Assembly: GCA_003833135.1 (NCBI GenBank)
Contig: QZLH01000427.1
Coordinates: 8,516-46,544, forward strand
DNA from: Oehlia diaphana
Taxonomy: Eukaryota; Glomeromycota; Glomeromycetes; Glomerales; Glomeraceae
Direction of reading: 5' to 3'
Length of the DNA: 38,029 bases
The number at the start of each line of letters is the position of its first letter. Positions within the stretch are counted from its first letter, which is position 1. The position numbers were made by a program, and so were the translations under genes. Positions 1 through 9,862 of the stretch are shown here, piece by piece. The notes beneath the pieces are model-generated. The model saw only the letters and a program-made list of their open reading frames with translations, did not search any database and was not told the origin of the DNA.

Positions 1-717
1 AGGAATGGGAACCGATTAAAATTATGTGAGGATACTTATATAAAAGGAAAAGTTCCTTTCTCAATAAATAACCCGGATCCAGATGCTTCTTATCTAGTCA
101 AAACTGGAGTACTTGCGGTTGTGGACGATATATATTTAACTTTTGCAGCGCCTCTTCTTAGCCGGTCATTTTTTCAGCAATATTATGGAGTTGAAGATAG
201 TGCTGATATTACTCCCACAGATTTATATCATTTTATTGTAAAGGTTTTCACAGCAATGTGTAATGAAAATAGTGGGAAAATTTTAAGAGAAACGCTTGGA
301 TTTGGATATGACGGAAGAATCCTGGAACAAACGTGGCAGAAGGAATTTTATAGAATTGGTACACGGTTATTGGGAAAAGATAAATTTTTGTCGTGTGAAG
401 TAGGTTCAGTTTTTGGATGTGAAGGAAGGATAGATTTCTACGTGAACGAGTTAGAATGGGCGATAGAACTTTTGAGAGATGGTAAAGATATGCAAGGGCA
501 CGAGGACAAATTTGAACCTATAGTAGGTAAATATGCAAAAAGTATAGCTATTATTGATATTCGCAGCGTAAATTTTACTAATACTCGCAGTGAAGCGAAA
601 AATGTTCAAAAAATGAGGAAGGATTTCATATACGTGTCATGCTCCCAAGATTTTGATGCATTTAAAATAGAGAGTTTGGGTAAAGAAACTGTATTTATTA
701 GACAAAGTAATATGTAA
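1..717 (+). CDS. Crinkler-type REase-superfamily C-terminal domain protein (5' end outside window)
   Basis: The frame is open from base 1 to a TAA at 715-717 (238 aa visible), so the true start lies outside the window; a GTG at 121 is not a start in a fungus. I see the hallmarks of the C-terminal nuclease-like domain of CRN effectors of Mucoromycota and oomycetes. A FAAPLLSRSFFQQYYG block (residues about 48-63) is followed by EVGSVFG, then GRIDFYV, then EWAIELLRDG, then a GHEDKF..GKY block. In the PD-(D/E)xK reading the acidic residues would be E133, D145 and E156; I infer this by family pattern. CRN proteins usually carry an N-terminal ubiquitin-like header and a P-loop NTPase before this domain; none of that is visible here. 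The visible part is intact, unlike the CRN wreck at 6102. DNA cleavage is likely for the family but unproven for this copy. Confidence 0.72.
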   Translation, partial: RNGNRLKLCEDTYIKGKVPFSINNPDPDASYLVKTGVLAVVDDIYLTFAAPLLSRSFFQQYYGVEDSADITPTDLYHFIVKVFTAMCNENSGKILRETLGFGYDGRILEQTWQKEFYRIGTRLLGKDKFLSCEVGSVFGCEGRIDFYVNELEWAIELLRDGKDMQGHEDKFEPIVGKYAKSIAIIDIRSVNFTNTRSEAKNVQKMRKDFIYVSCSQDFDAFKIESLGKETVFIRQSNM

Positions 718-1089
718 CACGTTGTTTCTTTTGTGCAATATGTGAAATAATAATAAAAATCTTGACGCTAAAGAAAAAAAGGATGTATTTTTTATTCATG
801 AGAGACGCAGTAAAGTTTATTGAGTTTGTTTACTGGGTCTAAAAGTCTTTCACAGTTGGAAAAATAACTTTTATACTTTTTTGAAGGCCGTTCTACATTT
901 ATTAGTAAAATTACTGTAAATCTACATCAGCGTATTTTTTAGCTGCGATACGCAAAATTTATGCCAGAACTTTCGAGTAAAAAATTTATGCAACATGTTT
1001 TATATCACGTGTTTCAAAAGATGACGAAAACACCACTAGCTATGAATCTATGAATTCATTCTAAGATATTGCGCAAGTGTTCGACCAGA
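718..1089. other. intergenic spacer
   Basis: This is AT-rich sequence between the CRN-like gene and the convergent coiled-coil pseudogene. No supported ORF, RNA gene or repeat was seen. An AATAAAAA about 30 bp past the stop (near 750-757) could be the poly(A) signal of the upstream gene. Confidence 0.5.
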
Positions 1090-1899
1090 TTATGCTTGTA
1101 CCGAGATTCCTTCTGATTGAACGTTGGTCGGGTGATTCGAGTCAACAGGTTTATCGTCCATTATTTCCTCGTCGAGATCAAAGTCTATGCCTTGATTGGT
1201 CTTCATCGCAGTATCTTCCGCATCGATAGCCTTATCATACATGTATGCCAGATGTTGCGATGCCTCATCAATACTAGGATTTCTGGGACGAGGCGTCTCA
1301 GACATTTCGCCCACGTGATTTTGTTTTTTCTTCGATAAGTTCTCTGTCTCTGAAGGGCGGTTAAATAATTCCTGCTTAAGTTTATCTGTCCCTTTCATAT
1401 ACTCATTTTTTCCTTCACTCGCTCATGAGGCAGATGACTTGGTATTGGCATTGCTGAGTTGGACTATTTTGGAGAAGGGCTTCTTATGCTGCTCGATCGT
1501 GAAAGCAACCGTCTCCGAATCATCCTCAGCTCCTGCAGAGGGTGATACTTCTTGTTTTCGTTCGTTCTGTGGCCGTTCATCCACTGACGGGGAAGCCTGC
1601 TCCAATTTCGCAACTCTTACCTTAAGCTCAGCATTCTCAGCATCATTATCCGCTCTATTCTTTTCCAATTCCTCGATTCTGTGCCCAAGTTCTTCCCTGA
1701 GTTTCGCCACCTCGCGCTTAAGATCGAAATTCTCAGTAAAGAGGTCAGCTTTACTCCTTCTTAAGCACGTCAATTTTTTCCATGTATAAAGAAGCGCCTA
1801 TGCTCCATTCTTCGCGTCCAGTCCAGCCTTAAGCTCAACCTCGAGCTCAGTGATACGCAGTCTTAATAAATCAAGCTCGGATGGGCTAGCTTCGTTTCT
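1090..1899 (-). pseudogene. coiled-coil protein pseudogene with two in-frame stops
   Basis: One reading frame on the minus strand runs from about 1899 to the stop at 1090, broken by a TAG near 1800 (after DAKNGA) and a TGA at 1423-1425 (after TKSSAS). All three blocks are in the same frame, which argues for one decayed gene and not separate small genes. The first blocks are classic heptad-rich coiled coil: LDLLRLRITELEVELK, then NFDLKREVAKLREELGHRIE, then ENAELKVRVAKLEQ. The last block is acidic and polar with no recognised domain (LDEEIMDDKPVDSNHP). GC content is clearly higher than in the flanks, which supports former coding function. It resembles a repetitive family of coiled-coil hypothetical proteins that I associate with Rhizophagus; function unknown. 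An alternative is a live gene with introns over the stops, but I see no splice sites there. Confidence 0.6.
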
Positions 1900-1938
1900 T
1901 TTTTTTAGGGATTTTCTTGCAGTATAATTTTTTTTTAC

Positions 1939-2790
1939 TTTAACGAAATATTAAATAATGTTTTATTTTCATTTTCTTTTTTTTTTAGACGGTCAGGCCT
2001 TTTCTTTTTAAATTCTTTTAGATTTCCTTGGCACGCGGCATTTTGGTAAAGTTTACACTGGTTTTAATTTTTTTATTTTATTTTAACGATACGTTGCCTT
2101 AACTAACATTTCGTTTTATTATTTTTTTCTTTAGACACCCTTTTTTTGGGTGCTTGAACATGGATTTTGGCAAGTAATGGGACTTTTTGGCAAGTAAACA
2201 GAAAATTTTTTTTATATTAATGAACATTACTAATTGTTCATTTTTTTTAAGGTGGTTTTGAGCCTTTTTGGACGTGAAATACCGGCAAGTAAGAAAAAAA
2301 AGCTTTTTTTTTTTCTTTTTGTTTATTTTAACGAACATTACTAATTGTTCATTTTATACTTTTTATAGGTTGTTTTTGAGTCTCTAAACTTAACTTGAGA
2401 TATTAGTAAGTAAAAAAAGTTTTTTTCTTTATTTATTTTAACAAACATTACTAACTGTTCGTTTCTCTTCCTTTTTTATGCAGTTTTTCAAGTCTCTTAG
2501 CAGTGGAACCAGTAAGTAAAATAAAATAATTTTTTTTTCAATTTTTTTTATATTAACGAATATTACTAACTGTTCTTTTTTTTCATTTTTTTAGGCGGTT
2601 TATTCTAGTCTCTGGATTTGGGATATCAATAACTAAGAAAAGATTTTTATTCTTTCTGTTTATTTTAACGAACAATAAAAATTATTTCAAATTTTTTTTA
2701 ATTTACGAACACTTCTAACTGTTCGTTGTTTTTTTTTCTTTTTTAGGTGTTTTTTCAAGCTAAAGGTTTTTCAACAATAAAGAATACAAG
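1939..2790 (+). repeat. degenerate tandem array, about 112-bp units shaped like intron + mini-exon
   Basis: Six to seven diverged units repeat here. Each has a TTTTAACGAACATTACTAAC-like block (copies near 2220, 2329, 2440, 2553 and 2700), a T-rich tract, an AG, a 28-57 nt island that often contains GAGTCTCT or AAGTCTCT, and then GTAAGT or GCAAGT. Read as splice sites the islands are 1989-2045, 2135-2189, 2252-2284, 2369-2405, 2484-2511 and about 2595-2632, with intervening 'introns' of 62-89 nt. The TACTAAC/TACTAAT matches the fungal branch-point consensus. Island lengths are not multiples of three and share no open frame, so I do not call a coding gene. Confidence 0.6.
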
Positions 2791-4136
2791 AAACTATCAA
2801 ATATTTTACAAGTTACTAACTAAATTTAAACTTTGCAACCGGAAAAGTTACAATTAGAGATGATAAATGTACATTTTTTCAATTTTTTTATTTAGAATTT
2901 TCTTTGTAATCAAAATAGATCTTTTTCTAATTATTTTATATTTTATTAATTCAGAAAAATATGTAATTAAATCAATAAAACTAAATAAATACCTTAAATA
3001 AATAAATAAATTAAATAATAAATCTATTGAAAATATATAAATAAATATAATAATAAGTATCCTTAAGGAAGGTCTCAATGTAACACTGCTATTTGTACAC
3101 GAATTAATAGATAATGATATTTCGCTTTATTTGACTACAAGTTTTAAATGAATAATTTCTGACTCATCTGGAGCTGTTTTAGAAACTAAATTCCACAATT
3201 CTAATGTATTAATCTTGTCATAATGGGATTGTGAATATATAAGAGAACAACAACGTCCCCACTCGGTGAATGATATGTACTGTATATGGTATGGTCAAAT
3301 ATCAATACCTATACCGAGTATAGTTAGCACCATACTTACTGTACTATACAACATCGGAGGTTATATCATATTCAATAACTATCAGCTATTTTAATATGAA
3401 AATATGGGTACCATACTAATAATTGATAAATTTTTTAACTATCAATTAACCATACTTTCCAATTTTTAGCACTATAATGGAGGTCATATCATACTCATTA
3501 TCTATTTTCTCCATTACTCAAAGTAGTTATGCTACTACTAATCGCGAATTAACTAATATGATAATTAAATTTAATATAATTGCAGTAATAAGTTTAATAT
3601 GAAGTTACGTGAACGTCACGCAATTTACTACTCCAAGTTCTGATTGGTCAATCGGACGAAATCCGCTACGTAATTTGTCCCGCAATGTCAATAATTGTGT
3701 TGTCTGTTGTAAAGGCTGTAGTAAAGTCTTAACTTTATGCCGTAATTGGTGAAACTGTTGAAATAGGTGCATTGCTCGGTGTATATGGAGTATTTATTAA
3801 ATATCCATTGAATAACAGCCTTATTTCATTGTGTATGACGTATACACCGATGGATATTATACTTTTTTTATAACGGGTAAGTAATTTACAAAAAAATCCA
3901 TCGATGTATACATAATACCGATGGGATAAAGCCAATTACAACTTACGTATTGCAACTTTAATACGGCATATTCGCTAGAGGACTCGGTGTTTTAATTTGT
4001 ATTAAGAAAGGTGATAAATAATGTTTACGCGCAATCGCGAATCTTTTCTTTTGAATGCACCCATCATATATTTGATCAACGAGCGAAATTACTGGTAGTA
4101 CAAATATAAATCTGTTCTTCTATGGGACCCAACTTA
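2791..4136. other. AT-rich intergenic region
   Basis: No supported gene. It contains an AT-rich stretch (2850-3080), a patch with near-direct repeats around GGAGGT(T/C)ATATCATA (3355 and 3479) and a hairpin TAATTGATA...TATCAATTA near 3420-3452. A palindromic CCAAT-like box GATTGGTCAATC lies near 3642-3653. From about 4020 onward it is alignable by eye to 12290-12420, so the kinase duplication includes this upstream DNA. Confidence 0.45.
3840..3911. repeat. inverted repeat (hairpin) with 16-bp arms
   Basis: GTATACACCGATGGAT at 3840-3855 pairs with ATCCATCGATGTATAC at 3896-3911 (15 of 16 positions), separated by a 40-nt loop. A further TACCGATGG copy follows at about 3917. No element boundary is evident. 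Confidence 0.6.
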
Positions 4137-4146
4137 TTTATAAAAG
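4137..4146 (+). promoter_or_regulatory. TATA box of kinase copy 1
   Basis: TTTATAAAAG lies 228 bp before the ATG of the broken kinase. The same decamer lies 232 bp before the ATG of the intact copy (12423-12432), within conserved flanks (ACTCCGAA.TTTTTATTTAGAAATA). Conservation in otherwise diverging upstream DNA supports a core promoter. Confidence 0.5.
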
Positions 4147-4364
4147 GACTCCGAAATTTTTATTTAGAAATAAATGGGTGAGCCGTACCGTACAGTACAT
4201 CAATGTAAATTCAGGTAATATTTATTAATTATTCGTGAGATAAGGGATATGAACATTCTAACAAGTCTAATAAACCAATAGGATAATTGGCAATTACATA
4301 CAATTATAAGAACGGACATTTTTTCTGTATATTTTATTTTATTAACATAAACAATTAAACCGAA

Positions 4365-5663
4365 ATGCGAGTTGCTAATAATTGGATCGAAGATGCAATT
4401 TCTAAAAATCTTATTAAACGTTACGAATACGAAGATTTTAGTGAAATTAAAAAAATTGCTTTTGGTTACTACGGAAAGGTTTATTGTGCAAACTGGAAAA
4501 TTCAGCGGTGAAATATGCATTAAAATCATTTAATCTAAATAAAGCTGAGAACATTGAAGAAATCGTCAATGAGGTAACTTCTGTAATTAAAAATAATATT
4601 TTAATACTAAATTATTTATTAATATATTATTATATTTGTAATTTAGTTTAAAATTCATCGTAAAGTCAGCTTTCATAAAAATATTATTCACTTTTTTGGA
4701 ACTGTAATTCAAGGTATATAAATCCTTAAAGATATGTATTTTTTCAACTTAGTAAATTCATTAATGAAAAATTGATTATTCTTTTAATATTAGAAAAAAA
4801 TAATTATTTGTTGGTAATGGAGTATGCTGATAGTGGTACCCTTCGTTCATATTTGGAAAAAAATAAAAATCTTACATGGGAATTCAAGTTCAAATTGGCA
4901 TACCAATTATCTAGTGCCGTATCATATTTACACGATTAAGGAATTATACACCATGATTTGGTAATTTATTTTATTGAATAATTTTATGGTTCGTTTATAA
5001 TTGTTTTATTAATTAATTTTTCATTTTTTGATTTAATTTATTATTAGCATTCCAAAAACATATTAATTCATCAAAATTCCATTAAATTGGCTGATTTTGG
5101 ATTATCAAGAAGAGTTGAAGATGTTTCTGAAGCACACTTGGATATACTTGGTGTAATGCCTTATATTGATCCTCAAAAACTTAATGATAATGCGTATCAC
5201 TCAAACAAAAAGAGTGATATATATAGTATTGGTGTACTTTTATGGGAGATTTCAAGCGGTCGACCACCTTTTGAAAAAGTAAAAGCAAATCAAATAAATT
5301 CTTTAAAGTTGAATATTATAAGTGGTCTTAGAGAAGAGATTATTCCTAATACACCCGAAGATTATAAAAATATTTTTACTGGTAAATATGTTATTTAAGC
5401 TTAACGATTTAAAATTATTTAATCTATTAAAAAATTAATTATTATTTTTTTTTTTCAGAGTGTTGGGATTATGATCTAGATAAACGCCCGAAAATAAACC
5501 AAGTAGTTATCCGATTGTATCGATTAAATCCAATTATTCCAGAAGACATTCAGTTAGATACTAATTACGTTCAATCATCAAATGAAAACAATCTAATGCT
5601 GTTTCACAATTGATTGTTTCGATTTGATAATATAGAAGAGGTAGGATCTAGCATTAATATGAA
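4365..5663 (+). pseudogene. truncated protein kinase pseudogene, paralog of the gene at 12655
   Basis: Five exons are still recognisable and match the intact paralog exon for exon: 4365-4573, 4647-4713, 4794-4960, 5048-5381 and 5459 onward, with GT-AG borders kept. Lesions: a 1-nt deletion in exon 1 near 4500 shifts the frame just before the VAIK-type lysine; a TAA at 4937-4939 sits just before the catalytic loop; a frameshift near 5590 in exon 5 leads to a TGA at 5611. Similarity ends near 5663, so all Sel1 repeats are missing. The glycine loop reads IAFGYYGKV instead of IGNGYYGKV, and HRD reads HHD. The DFG region (LADFGLSRR) and the LLWEISSGRPPFE block remain intact. It cannot encode a full kinase. 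Confidence 0.85.
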
Positions 5664-6101
5664 TGAAAAAAAAAGTTACGTGCGTATACAATTAAGAACA
5701 ATGTAGTTTCTTACGTAATTGTAATGGATGAAATGGCTATTATGCGTGATAATGAACTGAAAACATTTTAAAATATTTCTTTACTATCTTTTATATCTTA
5801 TACTGTATTAAACTAGTAATTATAAATTTATAATATATACATAAAATTCATTACCATACCTGACAAAACGAAATAGAAATCTGAAAAAGATAAAAATAAA
5901 AATAAAAAGTATATCGCAGCTCGGGATATTTTTGCTGTGCGACAAATAATGGACTTGAAAAGTTACAAGGCAAATCTGTGCGACAGATGAATTTATCACA
6001 AATACCCCCCACTTGGTATTTTTTTCCACAGATAAAATTTTTTCTCACATACGCTAGTTTGCACCAATAAAATTTCGCAAAAAATACTATATAAATCGAA
6101 A

Positions 6102-7355
6102 ATGTTTATCACGTTACTCTATCTCGTCAAAGGAAACACGACTGCTGTTGATATTTATAGGAAAAAGTTGGTCAACCACCTCAAGGAAGCTATAAAGGCA
6201 AAAAAATCCAACTTTCGCTATTGTTGACGCTAAAGACATTAAGCTATGGAAGGTGGAAATTCGTGATGATGCGACGATCTCTTGAACAGTCTCACAATAC
6301 AGTCTACTTGCGACAAAGATTTCGAAATACTTCCCTGACTCACTGGTCGAAGAATGTATTAATGTAATAGTCGAACCACCTGTGTCAACTTCCACTTCGA
6401 GCCCGCGAACAGAAATTAATTGACGAACTCCCCTCGTTTAAGACATTGCTCAACAAGTCTGTACATGGTACAGTATGTATTTTTCCTTACCTGAGGTAAA
6501 CGAAATTTAACCGGAAGCGATGTTTCACGTCAAATTACTCACTGTCTTAATTTGATTGTTGCATTACAGAGTTTGACGTCGTCATTAGTCCGAACGGACG
6601 AAGGGTTTCAAGTGAACTGTAAATATCGAACACGCGACCTCGAAGGCCTTAAAACTCAATACTTGATTAAGACCTTCGTGAAATGCTCCAGCTGTTCGTG
6701 TTAAAAAAATAATATCAAGTCCACCGTGATCGTAGATTCGTAGGGATCCCATCAAAAGCTTGTTCCCAAAAGTGTGTCGGCTTTATTGCATTAGCAATGA
6801 TCCGAACCCCGGCATTGATCTATTCGTGCGGTTCTGCTGACCTGAGTAGCGACAAGTCCAAAGCCGGTGTTTGAACATCTAGTTACAGAAATAAAACTTC
6901 GTCAGGATGTTACTCCTCTCAATAAGGCAAACGAGGCAACGAAGTCCATTCATTTTTACTGCTATCTGGCTTCCGGGGTCTCGTTAAACAAAGATAATTT
7001 CAAGCTCATACCTGAAAAACTTATCGAGGTCGAAATGGGTAAGGTAATTTCGATTATGCAATATAGTATCAACCGGGGGATCATCGGTATAATCTAAGCC
7101 AAGAAAGAAGATATTATGAAAGGATTCGCCCAGGCGTCAATGCAGATGGAGTCAACCTTGTCACATGAACGCAAGGCGAAAATAGACAGGGCGTGGATAA
7201 GGTGTTCCAAATGATACTTTGTGGAATGTTCGCTAGATAATGAGGAAAAGCCGACATTTAACCTATCAGAACCAGTGATCGTCGTATACAAAGATGAGAA
7301 TTTACAGGCTAAGGTGGAGAAGGTTCTCGGACATATTGTATGGTTGTTAGAGGAG
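6102..7355 (+). pseudogene. Crinkler (CRN) effector pseudogene, header plus nuclease-like C-terminal region
   Basis: The ATG at 6102 opens a CRN ubiquitin-like header (YLVKGNTTA, LVNHLKEAIKAKK, IKLWKVEI, then the closing INVIVEPP block near 6357-6383), but the frame breaks near 6220 and stops follow. Further downstream, pieces in several frames follow the layout of a CRN family I recall from Rhizophagus: an LVTEIKLRQDVTPLN block (about 6873), then CYLASGVSL and FKLIPEKLIE, then KKEDIMKGFAQA (7101 on), and finally KVEKVLGHIVWLLEE up to about 7355. A TAA at 7095-7097 falls where the family pattern expects the E of an E-V-K nuclease motif; this is from memory of the family and not checked by alignment. 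AATAAA at 7521 may be its old poly(A) signal. At least five lesions make it dead. Confidence 0.75.
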
Positions 7356-7544
7356 TAGAGGAGGCCGTTGGACGATTCTCAAAGTGGTGAGTAATTGAGA
7401 GAAATAAAAAGGGTGAGGTCATTGAGTAGTTTTGCGGAAAAATCAGATACTATAAATAGTTCTTAGAAAATTTGGTATGTACCATATATAGGTTACATTT
7501 GTATTTATTTTATCTGTATTAATAAAACATTTTCTTGGTAAATT

Positions 7545-8260
7545 TATATTATGGGACCATTTACACGCGTACACTTTTGAAAAAATGGTATAAAATATTA
7601 ATTAGATATTCTAAAGAAATTGCGCGTAATAGAGAAGGTGAATGTCTTTCCGAAAAATATGTCTATAATAAGGCTTTAATACTTTGGAAATATGCTAAAG
7701 ATCATTTATGGAATAGAAAAATATGGTGCCCGTGGTGTGCAGTTGATAATCGTCGTAGCCGAACGATTGAAGAACTGAAGAAGTTTGCAGAGAAAAAGGG
7801 GGGTCTTTGCCTTACAAAGTGAGTATATTAATTGACGGAATCCTCTTGAATGGCAGTGTAAAAAAGATCATAAATGGAAGGCTTCAACAAAGGATGTTCT
7901 TAAGGGAACTTGGTGTCGAAAGTGCAGTACACTAGTTCGAAAACGTGTTATAGCAGATCAAAAATATATCCGTTTCAAGATATATCACACCAGGCCAAAA
8001 ATGTGCCCAGTCCGAAAATACAGTAAACCATGTAATATTATTGATTAGCAAAAAATATTGCACAAGAGCGGGTGGTAAATGTCTTACAACAGAATATGTT
8101 AATTCAAGCTTTGGAGATATGCCAAAGGTCATGAATGGTCTACGACTCTTTATCGAATAATGATATGGGAAGATGATGCTCACAGTGAGCTGATAATTTT
8201 CGTTGTGGGTTTACAGAAGACTTTGAGTAGCAGTTGATGCGTGATCAGCTCAAAAATGAC
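7545..8260 (+). pseudogene. zinc-ribbon repeat protein pseudogene (DUF4379-like repeats)
   Basis: An open stretch to 7822 has the unit GECLSEKYVYN..L.LWKYAKDHLWN..KIWCPWCA, followed by the linker ELKKFAEKKGGLCLT. Beyond it the same kind of unit continues in other frames: WQCKKDHKWKAS..LKGTWCRKC near 7850-7925, then GGKCLTTEYVNS and RYAKGHEWS near 8070-8145. The W.C..GHEW...WCP.C pattern is that of the probable zinc-ribbon family PF14311 (DUF4379), which occurs in long tandem form in these fungi. In the first unit the spacer between HLW and WCPWC is about ten residues shorter than expected and the first Cys is Tyr. Several frameshifts follow. The role of the family is unknown; nucleic-acid binding is only a guess. 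Poly(A)-like AATAAA at 8274. Confidence 0.6.
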
Positions 8261-8357
8261 TTTGGGTCTCATTGAATAAACTCAAACCTTTATTTTTTTT
8301 TCGTTTAAGCATTATTTTTTGTAAGGCCAATTACGTTGCGACCGCAACTAAAAATAT

Positions 8358-8822
8358 TTGTACCTCAACTGCGTAATTGTCTCATCCGAACATTCGTTTC
8401 CAATATTTCCATCAGCATTTCCTTCAAACTACAATATCAGCTCTAAAGCACAGTTGATAATCATTTCTGCAAGTAATAGAACGCCAGACCTTACCTTGTC
8501 TGTGCAGATAAGACAACGCCCAAGTTTTAATGAAAGTCTTAATTCGGATAAACCGGAAAATGGCCTGAATTTTGATTATTAACATCATCAGCCCAAACAA
8601 AAATATAAAGAACCAAAATTCCTTTACATGATTATCATCACAATGACACTCATATCAACTTCACGAAATTTAGTCCCACTAAATAAATACAATAACCTTC
8701 CCGAGGTTGAGGACTCCTCAAAGATCTTACAACAGTATTCTAACTTTACCGAATTCTTAGAAAAACTTGAATTCGGACTTCGATTGATTCATCGTCATAT
8801 GCAAGTGGACGAGGAAAAGTAA
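8358..8822 (+). pseudogene. unrecognised ORF interrupted by one in-frame stop
   Basis: From the ATG at 8358 the frame stays open to 8822 except for a TAA at 8580-8582, which would give about 154 codons in all. The second part (ATG 8628) encodes a Leu/Glu-rich segment (SSKILQQYSNFTEFLEKLEF) of higher GC than the flanks. I recognise no domain. It may be a recently broken gene, a gene whose intron I cannot place, or chance. Low confidence. Confidence 0.3.
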
Positions 8823-9322
8823 TGATTGAGAAGTTTCAGTTTCGGGAAAGTAGATCACAATTTTTTTCAAAAATAAATCTCCCTAACAAATCATTTCTTC
8901 ACCGTTAAAACTGAACATACAATAATATTGTTAAGAGTTTTACAATCATCCCAAAAATTACCATATGCAATTATTTTGCAATAAAAATTGTAATACATTT
9001 TAATTAAAATAATCAGATAAATTTTATTAATAATTATTATTGATGATAAAAAATTACTTCTCGTAATTCACAACTTTATTTTATCATACCATAAGTCGAA
9101 TTTCATCTTATTTTTTTATGGTTTGATAATTATTAATTTTGCAACTTTTTTAGATAACTGATAAATTATAATTAATTATTATTATTATATTAATATAAAA
9201 TTATAATTCAGAGATTATCCAATCTTTGCTGCGAATCTAATCATGAGTCTTCGATTATCCAATCTTTGTTGCACAAGTAATAAAGATGCGATTATCAATA
9301 TTGTGAATCAACGAAATTTCGA
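8823..9322. other. AT-rich spacer
   Basis: No gene seen. There is a direct repeat GATTATCCAATCTTTG(C/T)TGC at about 9213 and 9255 (about 41 bp apart), with a weaker third copy near 9291, leading into the minisatellite. Confidence 0.5.
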
Positions 9323-9777
9323 TTTGAATCAAATGCTAAATTCGAAATTTCAATGCTATTTCATTTGAATCAAATACCAAATTCGAAATTTCAATGCTAT
9401 TTCATTTGAATCAAATGCCAAATTCGAAATTTCAATGCTATTTCATTTGAATCAAATCTAAATTCGGAGTTTCGTTTGAATCAAATGCTAAATCCGAAAT
9501 TCCGTTTGAATCAAATGAATCAAATGCTAAATCCGAAATTCCGTTTGATTCAAATGAATCAAATGCTAAATTCGAAATTCCGTTTGAATCAAATGAATCA
9601 AATGCTAAATCCGAAATTCCGTTTGAATCAAATGAATCAAATGCTAAATCCGAAATTCCGTTTGTATCAAATGAATCAAATGCTAAATCCGAAATTCCGT
9701 TTGAATCAAATGAATCAAATTCTAAATTCGAAATTCCGTTTGAATCAAATGAATCAAATGCTAAATTCGAAATTCAT
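9323..9777 (+). repeat. minisatellite with 41-, 30- and 39-bp units, rich in TGAATCA
   Basis: Three 41-bp units (9323-9445) are followed by two of 29-30 bp (9446-9504) and seven of 39 bp (9505-9777). All begin TTTGAATCAAAT and contain CTAAAT(T/C)CGAAATT. The 39-bp unit carries two TGAATCA heptamers 9 bp apart. In all about 18 TGAATCA/TGATTCA sites lie in 455 bp. The 39-bp part is open in one frame with a 13-residue repeat (NQMNQMLNPKFRL), but I read that as a by-product of a 3n period because a TATA box and gene start follow directly. Confidence 0.85.
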
Positions 9778-9782
9778 TTGCT

Positions 9783-9788
9783 TATATA
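9783..9788 (+). promoter_or_regulatory. TATA box abutting the minisatellite
   Basis: CTTATATAGC, 5 bp after the last repeat unit and 80 bp before the ATG at 9863. A pyrimidine-rich stretch (CTTCCTCTTTGC) at 9796-9807 is a plausible initiator region. Confidence 0.55.
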
Positions 9789-9862
9789 GCTGGCCTTCCT
9801 CTTTGCAAACTTTCAAATTTTCATTAGTTTTCTGCTATAACAGATAAACTTACAGTACTAAT

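Noticed and set aside
6114..6395. 93-codon minus-strand ORF
   Set aside because: The plus strand of the same DNA encodes the CRN header motifs; the minus frame is a shadow.
9476..9847. Open frame of 123 codons with 13-residue repeats over the minisatellite
   Set aside because: The repeat period is a multiple of three, so openness is expected by chance; a TATA box and gene start overlap its end, and upstream units of 41 bp break the frame.
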